64,000 nucleotides of DNA from Carnobacterium sp. 17-4. GTDB lineage: Bacteria; Bacillota; Bacilli; Lactobacillales; Carnobacteriaceae. The translations under genes were made by a program, and so were the position numbers. The stretch covers positions 470,501 through 534,500 of the forward strand of contig NC_015391.1 of assembly GCF_000195575.1 (NCBI RefSeq), given 5' to 3'. This document shows positions 1-7,987 of this stretch, one piece after another (position 1 is the first letter of the stretch; every line of letters begins with the position of its first letter). The notes under the pieces were generated by a model that saw only the letters and a list, made by a program, of their open reading frames with translations, had not been told where the DNA came from and did not search any database.

Positions 1-59
1 AGATTTTTTGGTTTTTCTGAGTCTAGTTCTTCTAAAAGCACTTGTTCTTTTTTAGACAT
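1..59 (-). CDS. ABC exporter second half-transporter (5' end only)
   Basis: The minus strand opens an ATG at 59-57 that reads MSKKEQVLLEELDSEKPKN and runs off the window. It overlaps the last 8 bases of the upstream ABC exporter half, the usual translationally coupled arrangement for the two subunits of a heterodimeric exporter. Only 19 codons are visible and no domain can be seen, so the identity as partner subunit (the one expected to hold the canonical catalytic site) is inferred from the overlap and from the degenerate ATPase site of its neighbour. Confidence 0.6.
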   Translation of the reverse strand, partial: MSKKEQVLLEELDSEKPKN

Positions 60-1809
60 TTTCTGTCACCTCACTTTTAGACTGCATATTTTGAGATCTA
101 GCTAATTCTTGATAGACAGGATTTTTTTCAATTAATTCTGAATGGGTTCCTTTACCCACAATTTTACCTTCATTTAAGACGATGATTTGATCGGCATCAA
201 TGATCGTGCTGATTCTTTGGGCAATGATCAACGTTACCGCATCTTTCAATTCTGGTTTTAAAGCGGCTCTTAGTTTCGCATCTGTTTTATAATCCAGTGC
301 CGAAAAACTATCGTCAAATACATAAATCTGAGATTTCTTTATCAATGCACGTGCGATTGCCAAACGTTGTTTTTGTCCGCCAGAAAAATTGGTTCCTCCT
401 TGAGCTACCAAGGCATTAAATTGCTGATCCTGTTCTTCTATAAACGGTAAGGATTGAGCAACCTGAGCAGCATGTCTCAATTCGTCAATCGTAGCTTCTT
501 TATTTCCATCTAAAATATTATCCTGGATGGTTCCACTAAATAGAAATGCTCGTTGTGGGACGTAGCTGATCAATGAACGAAGGTCTTTTTGAGAAAGTTT
601 GCTGATATCTGTACCGTGTATCAAAATGCGACCCTTTTGAATGTCATTGAACCGTAAAAGGATTTTAGCAATCGTACTTTTACCGGAGCCCGTTCCACCA
701 ACGATAGCCAATACTTCACCTGTATTGATGGAAAAATCCATGTCTTCTAAGACTGATTTGTCAGCACCTTGGTACTTAAACGTTACATTTTCAAATGACA
801 AAGCAGGCTGCACAGTAACATCTACTTTTTCGTTTAACTGAATTTCATCTTCCACTTCTGGCTGAAGCGTCAGTACTTCTTGAAGTCTATTTAATGATGC
901 GATTGCTCTTGGTATATTAAACATGATCAAAGCGGTCATGATAAATGAAGACATTGTGATGACTGAGTACCCTATAACGGCAGTAATGGAACCTACTTGA
1001 ATGCTGTTTTCTGCAACTAATGAACTGCCCACCCAAATAATAGGGATCATCGTAAGGGCGTTCAGGCTAAAAGCAACAGGTGTTAGAAAGGCAAAGTACT
1101 TATTGATCCGAATCATGTTAGCAGCAAAATCATTAAAACTACCATCAACTTTATTCTTTTCATATTCTGCATTATCAAACGCACGAATAATTTTTACGCC
1201 TTTAAAAAATTGTCTAACAAGCATCGTCATTTTATCCATCTTTTTCTGGATGTTATTAATCAAGCGAGTAGATTTGAACATCACGGCAGTAATCACACCG
1301 ATAAAAATAAGAATGGATACAAGTGGAATGACCATCATAATAGGGGAAATCCGATAAGCCAATACTATAGAAATGACTGCCATAAATGGACTTGGTAAAA
1401 CCATTTGAAAGAGAGACAAAGTGACTTCTTGAATATTGACAACATCACTAGACGTTCTCGTGACTAAAGAGGCCACACCAATTTTATTAGTGTCATTTAG
1501 TGACAAATCTTGTATTTTTCTAAATAGTTTTTTACGTGTTTCTTTTCCAAAACGTGAAGCAATTTCAGAAGTATAGTAACTTCCAAGCACTCCAACAACG
1601 GCACCTATAAGTATAGTAAGCAACATCTGGACTCCAATAGAAGAAACGACGCTGGTATTTTTTTCTAAAATGCCTTTATCAATGAGTTGAGCGATTAAAT
1701 AAGGAATGAATAGAGTTGCTACTGATTGAAGTAAAATTAAGCTACTTGTAGCGAGGACAAGCAGTTTGTTTTTCTTTAAAAATGTAAAAAATAAATGCAT
1801 ATTGTTCAT
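52..1809 (-). CDS. Heterodimeric multidrug-type ABC exporter, degenerate-NBD subunit
   Basis: A 585-residue half-transporter: six membrane segments in about residues 15-300, then an ATPase domain with Walker A GGTGSGKST (371-379), signature FSGGQ (475-479) and Walker B IYVFDD (495-500). The catalytic Glu position is Asp500 and the switch His is Gln531 (IIAQRIS). That double change is what is known for the degenerate site of heterodimeric exporters such as TM287/288, so this protein should work with the partner starting 8 bases inside its end. Probable role is drug or lipid efflux in the cell membrane. The ribosome-binding site AGGAG sits 2 bases from the first ATG; the ATG three codons on (at 1800) has better spacing. 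Transcription probably comes from the MerR-type promoter at 1912-1942. Confidence 0.88.
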   Translation of the reverse strand: MNNMHLFFTFLKKNKLLVLATSSLILLQSVATLFIPYLIAQLIDKGILEKNTSVVSSIGVQMLLTILIGAVVGVLGSYYTSEIASRFGKETRKKLFRKIQDLSLNDTNKIGVASLVTRTSSDVVNIQEVTLSLFQMVLPSPFMAVISIVLAYRISPIMMVIPLVSILIFIGVITAVMFKSTRLINNIQKKMDKMTMLVRQFFKGVKIIRAFDNAEYEKNKVDGSFNDFAANMIRINKYFAFLTPVAFSLNALTMIPIIWVGSSLVAENSIQVGSITAVIGYSVITMSSFIMTALIMFNIPRAIASLNRLQEVLTLQPEVEDEIQLNEKVDVTVQPALSFENVTFKYQGADKSVLEDMDFSINTGEVLAIVGGTGSGKSTIAKILLRFNDIQKGRILIHGTDISKLSQKDLRSLISYVPQRAFLFSGTIQDNILDGNKEATIDELRHAAQVAQSLPFIEEQDQQFNALVAQGGTNFSGGQKQRLAIARALIKKSQIYVFDDSFSALDYKTDAKLRAALKPELKDAVTLIIAQRISTIIDADQIIVLNEGKIVGKGTHSELIEKNPVYQELARSQNMQSKSEVTENV

Positions 1810-1890
1810 GTCTCCTTTTAGTTATTCGGATAAACTTAGCACAAGTTTATAATAAAACCAATTCATTAGCATAGGAGGGGGCACTATGCT

Positions 1891-1919
1891 TTGAAATAAG
1901 CGAATAATAGCAGTATAAT
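1891..1919 (+). promoter_or_regulatory. Sigma-A promoter of the merR gene
   Basis: TTGAAA (1891-1896), a 17-base spacer and TATAAT (1914-1919) form a near-consensus vegetative promoter about 65 bases before the MerR-family gene. Its expected start point (about 1926) falls inside the 19-bp palindrome 1920-1938, so the regulator bound there should limit its own transcription. It overlaps the -10 element of the divergent exporter promoter. Confidence 0.6.
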
Positions 1920-1942
1920 CTGTATAGCGACTATACAGTCAA
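1912..1942 (-). promoter_or_regulatory. MerR-type 19-bp-spacer promoter and operator of the ABC exporter
   Basis: Read on the minus strand: -35 TTGACT (1942-1937), spacer of exactly 19 bases, -10 TATACT (1917-1912). The spacer holds the perfect inverted repeat CTGTATAG-CGA-CTATACAG (1920-1938). An over-long 19-bp spacer filled by a palindrome is the hallmark of promoters that MerR-family activators untwist. It points at the exporter operon and adjoins the MerR gene, so the pairing is well supported. About 100 bases of leader follow before the coding start. Confidence 0.75.
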
Positions 1943-1983
1943 GTTTTATTTTCAAAAATTGTGTACGGGAAGAGAGGAATCAG

Positions 1984-2784
1984 ATGGAAAAGGAATATCT
2001 AACCATTAGTCAGTTTTCAGTTTTATCTGGAATTAGTCGAAAGACCCTTATTTATTATGACAAAATCAATTTGTTCTCACCTAAAATGGTTACAGATAAA
2101 AGGTATCGAATGTATGAAGAAAAACAATTAGATACCATTAGTGTGATCTATATTTTAAGAGAATTAGGGAAACCAATTAATGAAATAAAAATCTATTTAC
2201 AAGAACGAACTCCAGAAAAAATGCTGTCATTATTTCAAGAAGAACAAAAACAGATTGATAAAAAAATTAGTACGTTACAGCAATACAAAGATATGTTGGA
2301 AAAAAGAATAGAGTTAACAAAATTGGCAGATGTAATAACTGTAGGAAAACTAACCTTTATCCAGCAAGAAAAGAAGCCGATACTAATCGGTAAAAAAATA
2401 AATCAACAATACAATGAAGCCCTTATTGATTTTTATTCACTTATTGACCAACAACACATTGTCCAAGGTTTTCCAATAGGAGCGATTATTGGGAAAAATG
2501 AATTGGCCAAGGGAGAGTTTTCAAATTTTAGTTATTTCTATATCAATAAATCGACTGAAGATAAAAATCAGGTAAGTATAAAACCTGAAGGATGTTATGC
2601 AGTTATGTATGATTATTGTGATTACAATAAAACAGGAAAACTATATCAAAAAATGTTGGATGGTCTAGCAAAAAAGGGTTATGAGATTGATGGGGACGCC
2701 TATGAAGAATACATTATTGATGAAGTGGCAGAAAAAAATCCAGAAAAGTATTTGGTGAAGGTAATGATTAAAGTAAAAAAATAA
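1984..2784 (+). CDS. MerR-family transcriptional regulator with GyrI-like effector domain
   Basis: 266 residues. Residues about 5-75 form the MerR winged helix-turn-helix (ISQFSVLSGISRKTLIYYDK, then a RYRMYEE wing and LRELGKP helix), followed by a dimerisation helix to about 115 and a C-terminal region of about 150 residues with the size and pattern of a GyrI-like/BmrR-like small-molecule-binding domain. It is divergent from the ABC exporter and an ideal MerR operator lies between them, so it most likely senses a toxic compound and activates the exporter. Start supported by GAGAGGAA upstream. The ligand cannot be read from the sequence. Confidence 0.88.
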   Translation: MEKEYLTISQFSVLSGISRKTLIYYDKINLFSPKMVTDKRYRMYEEKQLDTISVIYILRELGKPINEIKIYLQERTPEKMLSLFQEEQKQIDKKISTLQQYKDMLEKRIELTKLADVITVGKLTFIQQEKKPILIGKKINQQYNEALIDFYSLIDQQHIVQGFPIGAIIGKNELAKGEFSNFSYFYINKSTEDKNQVSIKPEGCYAVMYDYCDYNKTGKLYQKMLDGLAKKGYEIDGDAYEEYIIDEVAEKNPEKYLVKVMIKVKK

Positions 2785-2866
2785 AAATGAAGTGTGCTTT
2801 TATAAACTAATTTATGTGAATCATTACCCGTTTCAATAAGTAATCAAGAGAAGGATAAATAAAAGT

Positions 2867-2904
2867 AAAACTGAAATGTTAATATATTAGCATTTCAGTT
2901 TTTT
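2867..2904 (+). terminator. Rho-independent terminator after merR
   Basis: AAAACTGAAATG (2867-2878) pairs with CATTTCAGTTTT (2891-2902), 12 base pairs with an A/T-rich loop, followed by further T residues. It lies 80 bases after the merR stop codon. Confidence 0.7.
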
Positions 2905-3233
2905 AAAGTTCATTAATAATTAAAGGTAAAATGAACTTTATGGAAAAAATACAGGATTTTCTTTATAAGTCAGTAAAATAGTTTTAACCGAAGCAACTAT
3001 AGAATTAGTTTAGTTAAGAAATTCATACAGGTCATTAGCTTTGCTAATACCCTGTATGAATAATGGTAATTTGTATCGAATGAGATATAGGAATATACTG
3101 AACGTGTAAAAAGAAATCGCTTTCTGCATGGTCGAAAATTATTACCATAAAATGAATTTCCTACTGATTTTGTAAGAAAGCTATTGCTGCTAAGTCGTCC
3201 GTATTATTGTCAGAAAAGAGGGGGTAAGTAGAA
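2905..3233. other. Non-coding stretch with two inverted repeats
   Basis: No convincing gene is seen here. Two inverted repeats stand out: AAAGTTCAT (2905-2913) with ATGAACTTT further on (to about 2939), and a longer hairpin at 3021-3061 (11 + 6 base pairs with a 2-nucleotide internal loop and a TTT loop) that has no T run after it. The last 20 bases hold the AGAGGGGG ribosome-binding site of the next gene. Confidence 0.5.
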
Positions 3234-4022
3234 ATGTATAAAACAATCCTGTATGAAGAAAAAGAGAATATTGCGTACATCACTTTTAATAGACCTGAAG
3301 TAGGAAATGCCTTCTCAGAAGTTTCATTTCGAGAGATTCCAGAAGCTTTAACGAAAGCATCAGAAGATGGTAATATTCGTGCAGTGGTTTTGGCAGGAAA
3401 AGGAAAGTTGTTCTGTGGAGGAGGAGACATCAACCAATTTAAAGAGATGATAGAAAAAGATGATGAAGGGATTCCAGAACATTTGGTCGAAGCTACAGGG
3501 GCAATGGGTCGTGCCATTCGAAACTGCAGCAAACCGGTTATTGCTTCTATCAATGGAGCGGCAGCGGGCGCGGGCATGGGGGTAGCATTAGCAGCTGATT
3601 TTCGTATCATGGAGAAACGCAGCTCTCTTGTTACAGCCTTTATAGGCATGGGATTACCAGGAGACACAGGTGTACTTTATTTATTGCAAAAGATGGTAGG
3701 GATCTCAATAGCAACAGAATTGTTAATGTTTTCTAAACCTATCAAAGGAGAGCGTGCATTTGATTTAGGTTTGGCAAATAAAGTGGTTGAAGATGGCACA
3801 TTAGAGGAAGAAACATGGGCATTTGCAAAAAAAGTAGCTTCATTACCAACACAGACGGTTTCCTATCAAAAGCAACTTTCCAATGAGTTTTTTTATAGTG
3901 ATTTAGAGAAATTCAATCATAGAGAGGCACAACTGATGCATCTGTCTTCTTTAACAGATGATCATAAAGAGGCTGTCACGGCGTTTCTTGAAAAAAGAGC
4001 ACCTCACTTCAGAGGACACTGA
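3234..4022 (+). CDS. Enoyl-CoA hydratase/isomerase (crotonase) family protein
   Basis: 262 residues, normal crotonase length. Oxyanion-hole motifs are visible at FCGGGDINQF and NGAAAGAGMGVALAADF. The residue equal to crotonase Glu144 is Val, and the Glu164 region reads GLPGDTG, which resembles PaaG-type isomerases that use an Asp there (family knowledge). An isomerase acting on an acyl- or aryl-CoA is therefore more likely than a classical hydratase, but the substrate is unknown. The gene stands alone, with no fatty-acid or phenylacetate genes nearby. Start supported by AGAGGGGG 10 bases upstream. Confidence 0.8.
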   Translation: MYKTILYEEKENIAYITFNRPEVGNAFSEVSFREIPEALTKASEDGNIRAVVLAGKGKLFCGGGDINQFKEMIEKDDEGIPEHLVEATGAMGRAIRNCSKPVIASINGAAAGAGMGVALAADFRIMEKRSSLVTAFIGMGLPGDTGVLYLLQKMVGISIATELLMFSKPIKGERAFDLGLANKVVEDGTLEEETWAFAKKVASLPTQTVSYQKQLSNEFFYSDLEKFNHREAQLMHLSSLTDDHKEAVTAFLEKRAPHFRGH

Positions 4023-4055
4023 ATTAAGTTGTTCATGTAAAAAAGCGATTAATAG

Positions 4056-4083
4056 ACTTCTGAAAAACAGCCTCGGAAGTTTT
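4056..4083 (+). terminator. Weak terminator after the crotonase gene
   Basis: ACTTCTG (4056-4062) can pair with CGGAAGT (4074-4080), followed by TTT. The stem is short with an 11-base loop and a poor T run, so this is only a candidate. Confidence 0.35.
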
Positions 4084-4085
4084 AA

Positions 4086-4319
4086 ATAAACGGCATCCTA
4101 AATGTAGGGAAAGCACCAAAATTTAAAAACACATTAAAAGCATTGGAAGGTTATATTCTTGAGCAATTTGAAAATGGATGCAACCAGTTAATAATTTTGT
4201 ATAGTTTAAATAGTTATGAAGATGAACCTTTAAAGGAAACTGAAGAAATCTACCTAGTTGATTTAAATTATCAAGATTTGTATTATCGTGCAGGTAGATT
4301 AGTAAAAATAAAAAAGTAA
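4086..4319 (+). pseudogene. Open frame without start codon, probable gene remnant
   Basis: An uninterrupted frame of 77 codons from just after a stop (4083-4085) to TAA at 4317-4319. It reads like real protein (KNTLKALEGYILEQFENGC, later EEIYLVDLNYQDLYYRAG) but has no ATG, GTG or TTG start with a ribosome-binding site, and the nearest ATG is out of frame. I do not recognise the family. It is most simply the 3' end of a gene whose 5' part was lost; an unusual start codon cannot be excluded. Confidence 0.4.
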
Positions 4320-4400
4320 GTAAGAATGATTTTTATCCTTTAGAAAGTACTTTTAGTACACTTAGTAATAAAGGTAGTCGGACAGTTAAAATAAAAGACA

Positions 4401-4429
4401 TTGACATCTCTTGTATTTAAATATATTCT
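4401..4429 (+). promoter_or_regulatory. Promoter of the riboflavin operon
   Basis: TTGACA (4401-4406), 17-base spacer, TATTCT (4424-4429): a strong sigma-A type promoter whose start point (about 4436) lies just before the first FMN riboswitch. No second promoter was seen between the two riboswitches, so one transcript should carry both. Confidence 0.7.
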
Positions 4430-4449
4430 TACATTATAAAAGTAAATTA

Positions 4450-4556
4450 GTCTTCAGGGCAGGGTGCAAGTCCCTACCGGTGGTAAAGCCCACGAGCCGC
4501 AAGGCAGATTCGGTTAGATTCCGAAGCCGACAGTATAGTCTGGATAAAGCGAAGAC
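4450..4556 (+). promoter_or_regulatory. FMN riboswitch (RFN element), first copy
   Basis: Contains the conserved RFN core: AGGGCAGGGTGCAAGTCCC, CTACCGGTGGTAAAGCCC, GAGCCGCAAGGCAGATTCGG and TTCCGAAGCCGACAG, closed by the P1 helix GTCTTC (4450-4455) with GAAGAC (4551-4556). FMN binding should favour the terminator at 4661-4692 and shut off riboflavin synthesis. About 105 bases separate aptamer and terminator, including the GATAGCTAT / ATAGCTATC inverted repeat, which may belong to the antiterminator. Confidence 0.95.
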
Positions 4557-4660
4557 AAAGTAATTGCAGAGAAGTTAAGATAGCTATAGTCTTTTTTGGA
4601 CAGATAGCTATCATGAATTTGTGAAGCAACTATTAACTAGTCTTATTTAGCTATAAGTCG

Positions 4661-4692
4661 AAGCCCTGGATATAAAAATCTGGGGCTTTTTT
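4661..4692 (+). terminator. Terminator of the first FMN riboswitch
   Basis: AAGCCCTGGAT (4661-4671) pairs with ATCTGGGGCTT with two G-U pairs, giving an 11-bp stem followed by a run of T. It is the expression platform of riboswitch copy 1. Confidence 0.8.
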
Positions 4693-4716
4693 GTGTCGAA
4701 AAGTAAAAATTGAATA

Positions 4717-4824
4717 GTCTTCAGGGCAGGGTGCAAGTCCCTACCGGTGGTAAAGCCCACGAGCCGTAAGGCAGATTCGGTTAGATTCCGAAGCCGACAG
4801 TTATAGTCTGGATAAAGCGAAGAC
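4717..4824 (+). promoter_or_regulatory. FMN riboswitch (RFN element), second copy
   Basis: Repeats the first aptamer almost base for base. I see one C/T change (GAGCCGTAAGGC instead of GAGCCGCAAGGC) and one extra T in the P6/P1 linker (ACAGTTATAGTC). P1 is GTCTTC (4717-4722) with GAAGAC (4819-4824). It has its own terminator at 4905-4937 directly before ribD. The two expression platforms differ in sequence although the aptamers do not. Confidence 0.95.
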
Positions 4825-4904
4825 AAAGTTTACAAAAATCAAAAAGTAACCGAGTACAGAGTATTCGGAGTTATTTGTTGAGTCTTGTAAGCAAAAAAAT
4901 GATG

Positions 4905-4937
4905 AAAGCCCTGAGAGTATATTCTTGGGGCTTTTTT
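4905..4937 (+). terminator. Terminator of the second FMN riboswitch
   Basis: AAAGCCCTGAGAGTA pairs with TATTCTTGGGGCTTT (stem with several G-U pairs) and is followed by T residues up to 4937. It lies 20 bases before the ribD start, so it must be bypassed for any ribD expression from the upstream promoter. Confidence 0.8.
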
Positions 4938-4957
4938 AAATTGAATGGAGTGAGAGA

Positions 4958-6046
4958 TTGGATGAATTGTACATGAGGATGGCACTGGACTTGGCAAGAA
5001 AGGGAAAAGGGTGGACAACTCCTAATCCTTTAGTTGGAGCGGTCATTGTAAAAGGTGGAAGAGTTATTGGGCAAGGATATCATCAAAAATATGGACAGCC
5101 TCATGCGGAAGTAAATGCTATTGTATCAGCAAAAAAAGATGTGACTGGAGCAACGTTGTATGTCACGTTAGAACCTTGTTCTCATTTTGGGAAAACACCA
5201 CCTTGTTCAGACTTATTGATAGACAAGAATATTAAACGAGTAGTCGTGGGCACACTTGATCCAAACCCACTAGTTGCTGGAAAAGGAATTGAAAGACTTC
5301 GTAGCAACGGAATTGAAGTAGTTACTGGTGTATTAGAAGAAGAGAGTCAAAAATTGAATGAGATCTTTATAAAATACATTGTCACAAAAGAACCATTTGT
5401 GGTTATGAAAAATGCGATGTCACTAGATGGAAAAATCGCTACAGTGACAGGCGAATCTCAATGGATTTCTGGTGAGTCATCTAGGAAACAAGTTCATTCT
5501 TTGCGCCATGAATTAGCGGGAATCATGGTCGGTATTGAAACGATTATCAAGGATGACCCACAACTAACTTCTAGAACACTAAACAGTCGTAATCCTATTA
5601 GAATTGTTGTGGATAGTCAGCTAAGAATCCCAATCGCCTCAAAGGTATTAACCCAACAAGATAAAGCGAAGACAATTGTGGCTACCACCAAAAGAGCCAA
5701 TAATGAAAAATTAGAAACTTTAAAGCAAATGGGGATTGAAGTGATTGTGACTAAAGAAAAATATGGAAGAGTTGATTTACAAGAATTAATGAAGGTAGTA
5801 GGAGCTAAAGGAATCGATAGTATCTTACTGGAAGGCGGTGCAACTTTGAATTTCTCGGCTTTGGAAGAAGGGATCGTGGACAAAATACAGTCCTATATTG
5901 CACCAAAAATCATCGGAGGAAAAGAGGCTAAAACAGCTGTAGAAGGGGCAGGAGTTCACTCATTAAAAAGTGCTTTTCAAATTGATCGGATGACGCCTGT
6001 GATGGTCGGAGAAGATCTGTTTGTGGAAGGCTATATTGTTAAATAA
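4958..6046 (+). CDS. ribD: Bifunctional riboflavin deaminase/reductase RibD
   Basis: 362 residues. The N-terminal deaminase domain (about 1-145) has the zinc site His49-Ala-Glu51, Cys74 and Cys83 (PCSHFGKTPPC). The C-terminal reductase domain (about 150-360) carries the NADPH-binding fold ending in ILLEGGATLNFSAL. It deaminates and reduces the pyrimidine product of GTP cyclohydrolase II. Start is TTG at 4958, favoured because GGAG lies 7 bases upstream and because RibD proteins normally begin MDE-YM; the next in-frame ATG (4973) would cut this off. First gene of the riboswitch-controlled rib operon. Confidence 0.95.
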   Translation: MDELYMRMALDLARKGKGWTTPNPLVGAVIVKGGRVIGQGYHQKYGQPHAEVNAIVSAKKDVTGATLYVTLEPCSHFGKTPPCSDLLIDKNIKRVVVGTLDPNPLVAGKGIERLRSNGIEVVTGVLEEESQKLNEIFIKYIVTKEPFVVMKNAMSLDGKIATVTGESQWISGESSRKQVHSLRHELAGIMVGIETIIKDDPQLTSRTLNSRNPIRIVVDSQLRIPIASKVLTQQDKAKTIVATTKRANNEKLETLKQMGIEVIVTKEKYGRVDLQELMKVVGAKGIDSILLEGGATLNFSALEEGIVDKIQSYIAPKIIGGKEAKTAVEGAGVHSLKSAFQIDRMTPVMVGEDLFVEGYIVK

Positions 6047-6073
6047 AGAGAAACAATCGATTGGAGGGAAAGC

Positions 6074-6727
6074 ATGTTTACAGGAATTATTGAGGAGATG
6101 GGAACGATTCAATCAATCAAACGAGGTGAAAAGTCTTCAATACTCAAAATAAAGGGACAAAAAGTATTGCAAGGGACTCGTATCGGAGATAGTATCTCGA
6201 CAAATGGCATTTGTTTGACCGTGACGAAGATAGGAAATGATTCCTTTGATGCGGATGTCATGTCCGAATCGTTAAAACGGACGAACATAGGGGAATTAGC
6301 GCCTGGAAGTTACGTCAACTTGGAACGAGCATTAAGTTTGGAAACGCGTCTTGGTGGCCATATGGTGAGTGGCCATATCGATGGAACAGGAGAGATAAGA
6401 GAAATGAAGCGTGAGGATAATGCCGTTTGGATCACGGTTGAAACAAGTCCTAAATTATTGCGTTACATTATCGAGAAAGGTTCTATAGCGATTGACGGAG
6501 TTAGTTTGACAGTTGTGACAGTAGATGATCAGTCGTTCAAGGTTTCTGTCATTCCTCATACCGGTGAAGAGACAGTTCTATTGCGTAAGCAACTTGGAGA
6601 TGCTGTAAATCTTGAATGCGATATGATTGGAAAATATGTTGAAAAATTATTAGGATTGGATTCGAAAGTACCAGTTCAAGAGAGTCAAGTAACGACAAGT
6701 TTTTTGAAAGATAACGGGTTCTTTTAG
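6074..6727 (+). CDS. ribE: Riboflavin synthase (alpha subunit) RibE
   Basis: 217 residues made of two similar lumazine-binding barrels; it starts with the typical MFTGIIEE and the second barrel begins near GGHMVSGHIDGTG (about 96-108). It dismutates two 6,7-dimethyl-8-ribityllumazine molecules to riboflavin. It follows ribD by 27 bases with the ribosome-binding site TTGGAGGGAAAGC and precedes ribBA by about 18 bases, so it is part of one operon. Some organisms call the same gene ribB or ribC. Confidence 0.95.
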   Translation: MFTGIIEEMGTIQSIKRGEKSSILKIKGQKVLQGTRIGDSISTNGICLTVTKIGNDSFDADVMSESLKRTNIGELAPGSYVNLERALSLETRLGGHMVSGHIDGTGEIREMKREDNAVWITVETSPKLLRYIIEKGSIAIDGVSLTVVTVDDQSFKVSVIPHTGEETVLLRKQLGDAVNLECDMIGKYVEKLLGLDSKVPVQESQVTTSFLKDNGFF

Positions 6728-6745
6728 AACAGAATGGAGAGACTT

Positions 6746-7939
6746 ATGTTTAATACAATCGAAGAATTGCTTGCTGATTTAAGAGCTGGAAAAAACATTT
6801 TATTGGTAGATGATGAAGACAGAGAAAATGAAGGAGACATTATTTGTGCGGCTGAATTTGCTACTACAGAAAATGTGAACTTTATGGCTAGTTATGCCAA
6901 AGGTCTAATATGTATGCCTATGCCTAAAAGCTATACAAAGAAGTTCGCATTGCCACAAATGAGTTTAAACAGTACAGATAATCATGGAACAGCTTTTACC
7001 ATTTCAGTGGATCATGTGGAAACTACAACGGGTATTTCAGCTGGGGAACGGTCATTGACAGCTATGAAATTGGTGAGCGATGATGCAAAAGCGGAAGACT
7101 TTAGAAGACCAGGGCATATGTTCCCATTAGAAGCTGTTGACGGGGGTGTACTAGCTCGAAACGGACATACAGAAGCAACGGTTGACTTGATGCGTTTAGC
7201 AGGTCTGCAACCAGTGGGGCTATGTTGTGAAATCATGAATGAAGATGGATCGATGGCAAGAAGAGATGATTTATTGGTTTTAGCCAATAAACATGAATTG
7301 AAAATCGGTACAATTGCCGATTTAATTGAATATCGAAAAACCCAAGAACAAGTTATTTTCCGCGAATCTAAAGCACTATTACCTACCAAATATGGAGATT
7401 TTGAAATCTATGCCTATGAACATGCGGTAACTGGGGAACACCATGTCGCTTTGGTTATGGGTGAAGTCAGTGATGGGGAACCAGTACTATGTCGTGTCCA
7501 TTCGGAATGTTTGACAGGTGATGTATTTGGTTCTAAAAAATGTGATTGTGGTCAACAATTGGATGCAGCAATGAAACGAATTGCAGATGAAGGACGTGGG
7601 ATTTTAGTTTACATGCGTCAAGAAGGGCGTGGAATTGGATTAGTCAATAAAATAAGAGCTTATGCATTACAAGATCAAGGACACGATACAATTGAAGCTA
7701 ACTTAATGCTTGGTTTTCCAGCTGATCTACGAGAATACTATGAATGCAAACAAATTTTTGATGATTTAGGTGTTTCTCAACTACGCCTGATGACTAATAA
7801 TCCACTGAAAGTAGAGAGTATGGATAAATACGGTTTGGACATCGTAGAAAGAATTTCACTTCAAATGGAAGCTTTTACGGAAAATAAAGACTACCTAAAG
7901 ACTAAGCAAGAAAAGATGCATCATCATTTGAACTATTAA
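6746..7939 (+). CDS. ribBA: Bifunctional DHBP synthase / GTP cyclohydrolase II RibBA
   Basis: 397 residues from the ATG at 6746. An earlier in-frame ATG at 6734 exists, but the ribosome-binding site GGAGAG (6736-6741) lies inside those first codons and fits the 6746 start. The N-terminal half (about 1-200) is 3,4-dihydroxy-2-butanone-4-phosphate synthase with the acidic DDEDRENEGD loop; the C-terminal half is GTP cyclohydrolase II with zinc ligands near Cys255, Cys266 and Cys268 (CLTGDVFGSKKCDC) and RQEGRGIGL. It supplies both substrate branches of riboflavin synthesis. Confidence 0.95.
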   Translation: MFNTIEELLADLRAGKNILLVDDEDRENEGDIICAAEFATTENVNFMASYAKGLICMPMPKSYTKKFALPQMSLNSTDNHGTAFTISVDHVETTTGISAGERSLTAMKLVSDDAKAEDFRRPGHMFPLEAVDGGVLARNGHTEATVDLMRLAGLQPVGLCCEIMNEDGSMARRDDLLVLANKHELKIGTIADLIEYRKTQEQVIFRESKALLPTKYGDFEIYAYEHAVTGEHHVALVMGEVSDGEPVLCRVHSECLTGDVFGSKKCDCGQQLDAAMKRIADEGRGILVYMRQEGRGIGLVNKIRAYALQDQGHDTIEANLMLGFPADLREYYECKQIFDDLGVSQLRLMTNNPLKVESMDKYGLDIVERISLQMEAFTENKDYLKTKQEKMHHHLNY

Positions 7940-7987
7940 GAAAAGAACAGCGCATGATAAAAAAATACCATAAATGGAGGAATTAAA

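Noticed and set aside
641-1398. Plus-strand open frames across the ABC exporter gene
   Set aside because: They mirror the minus-strand exporter codons, have no ribosome-binding site and give no recognisable protein.
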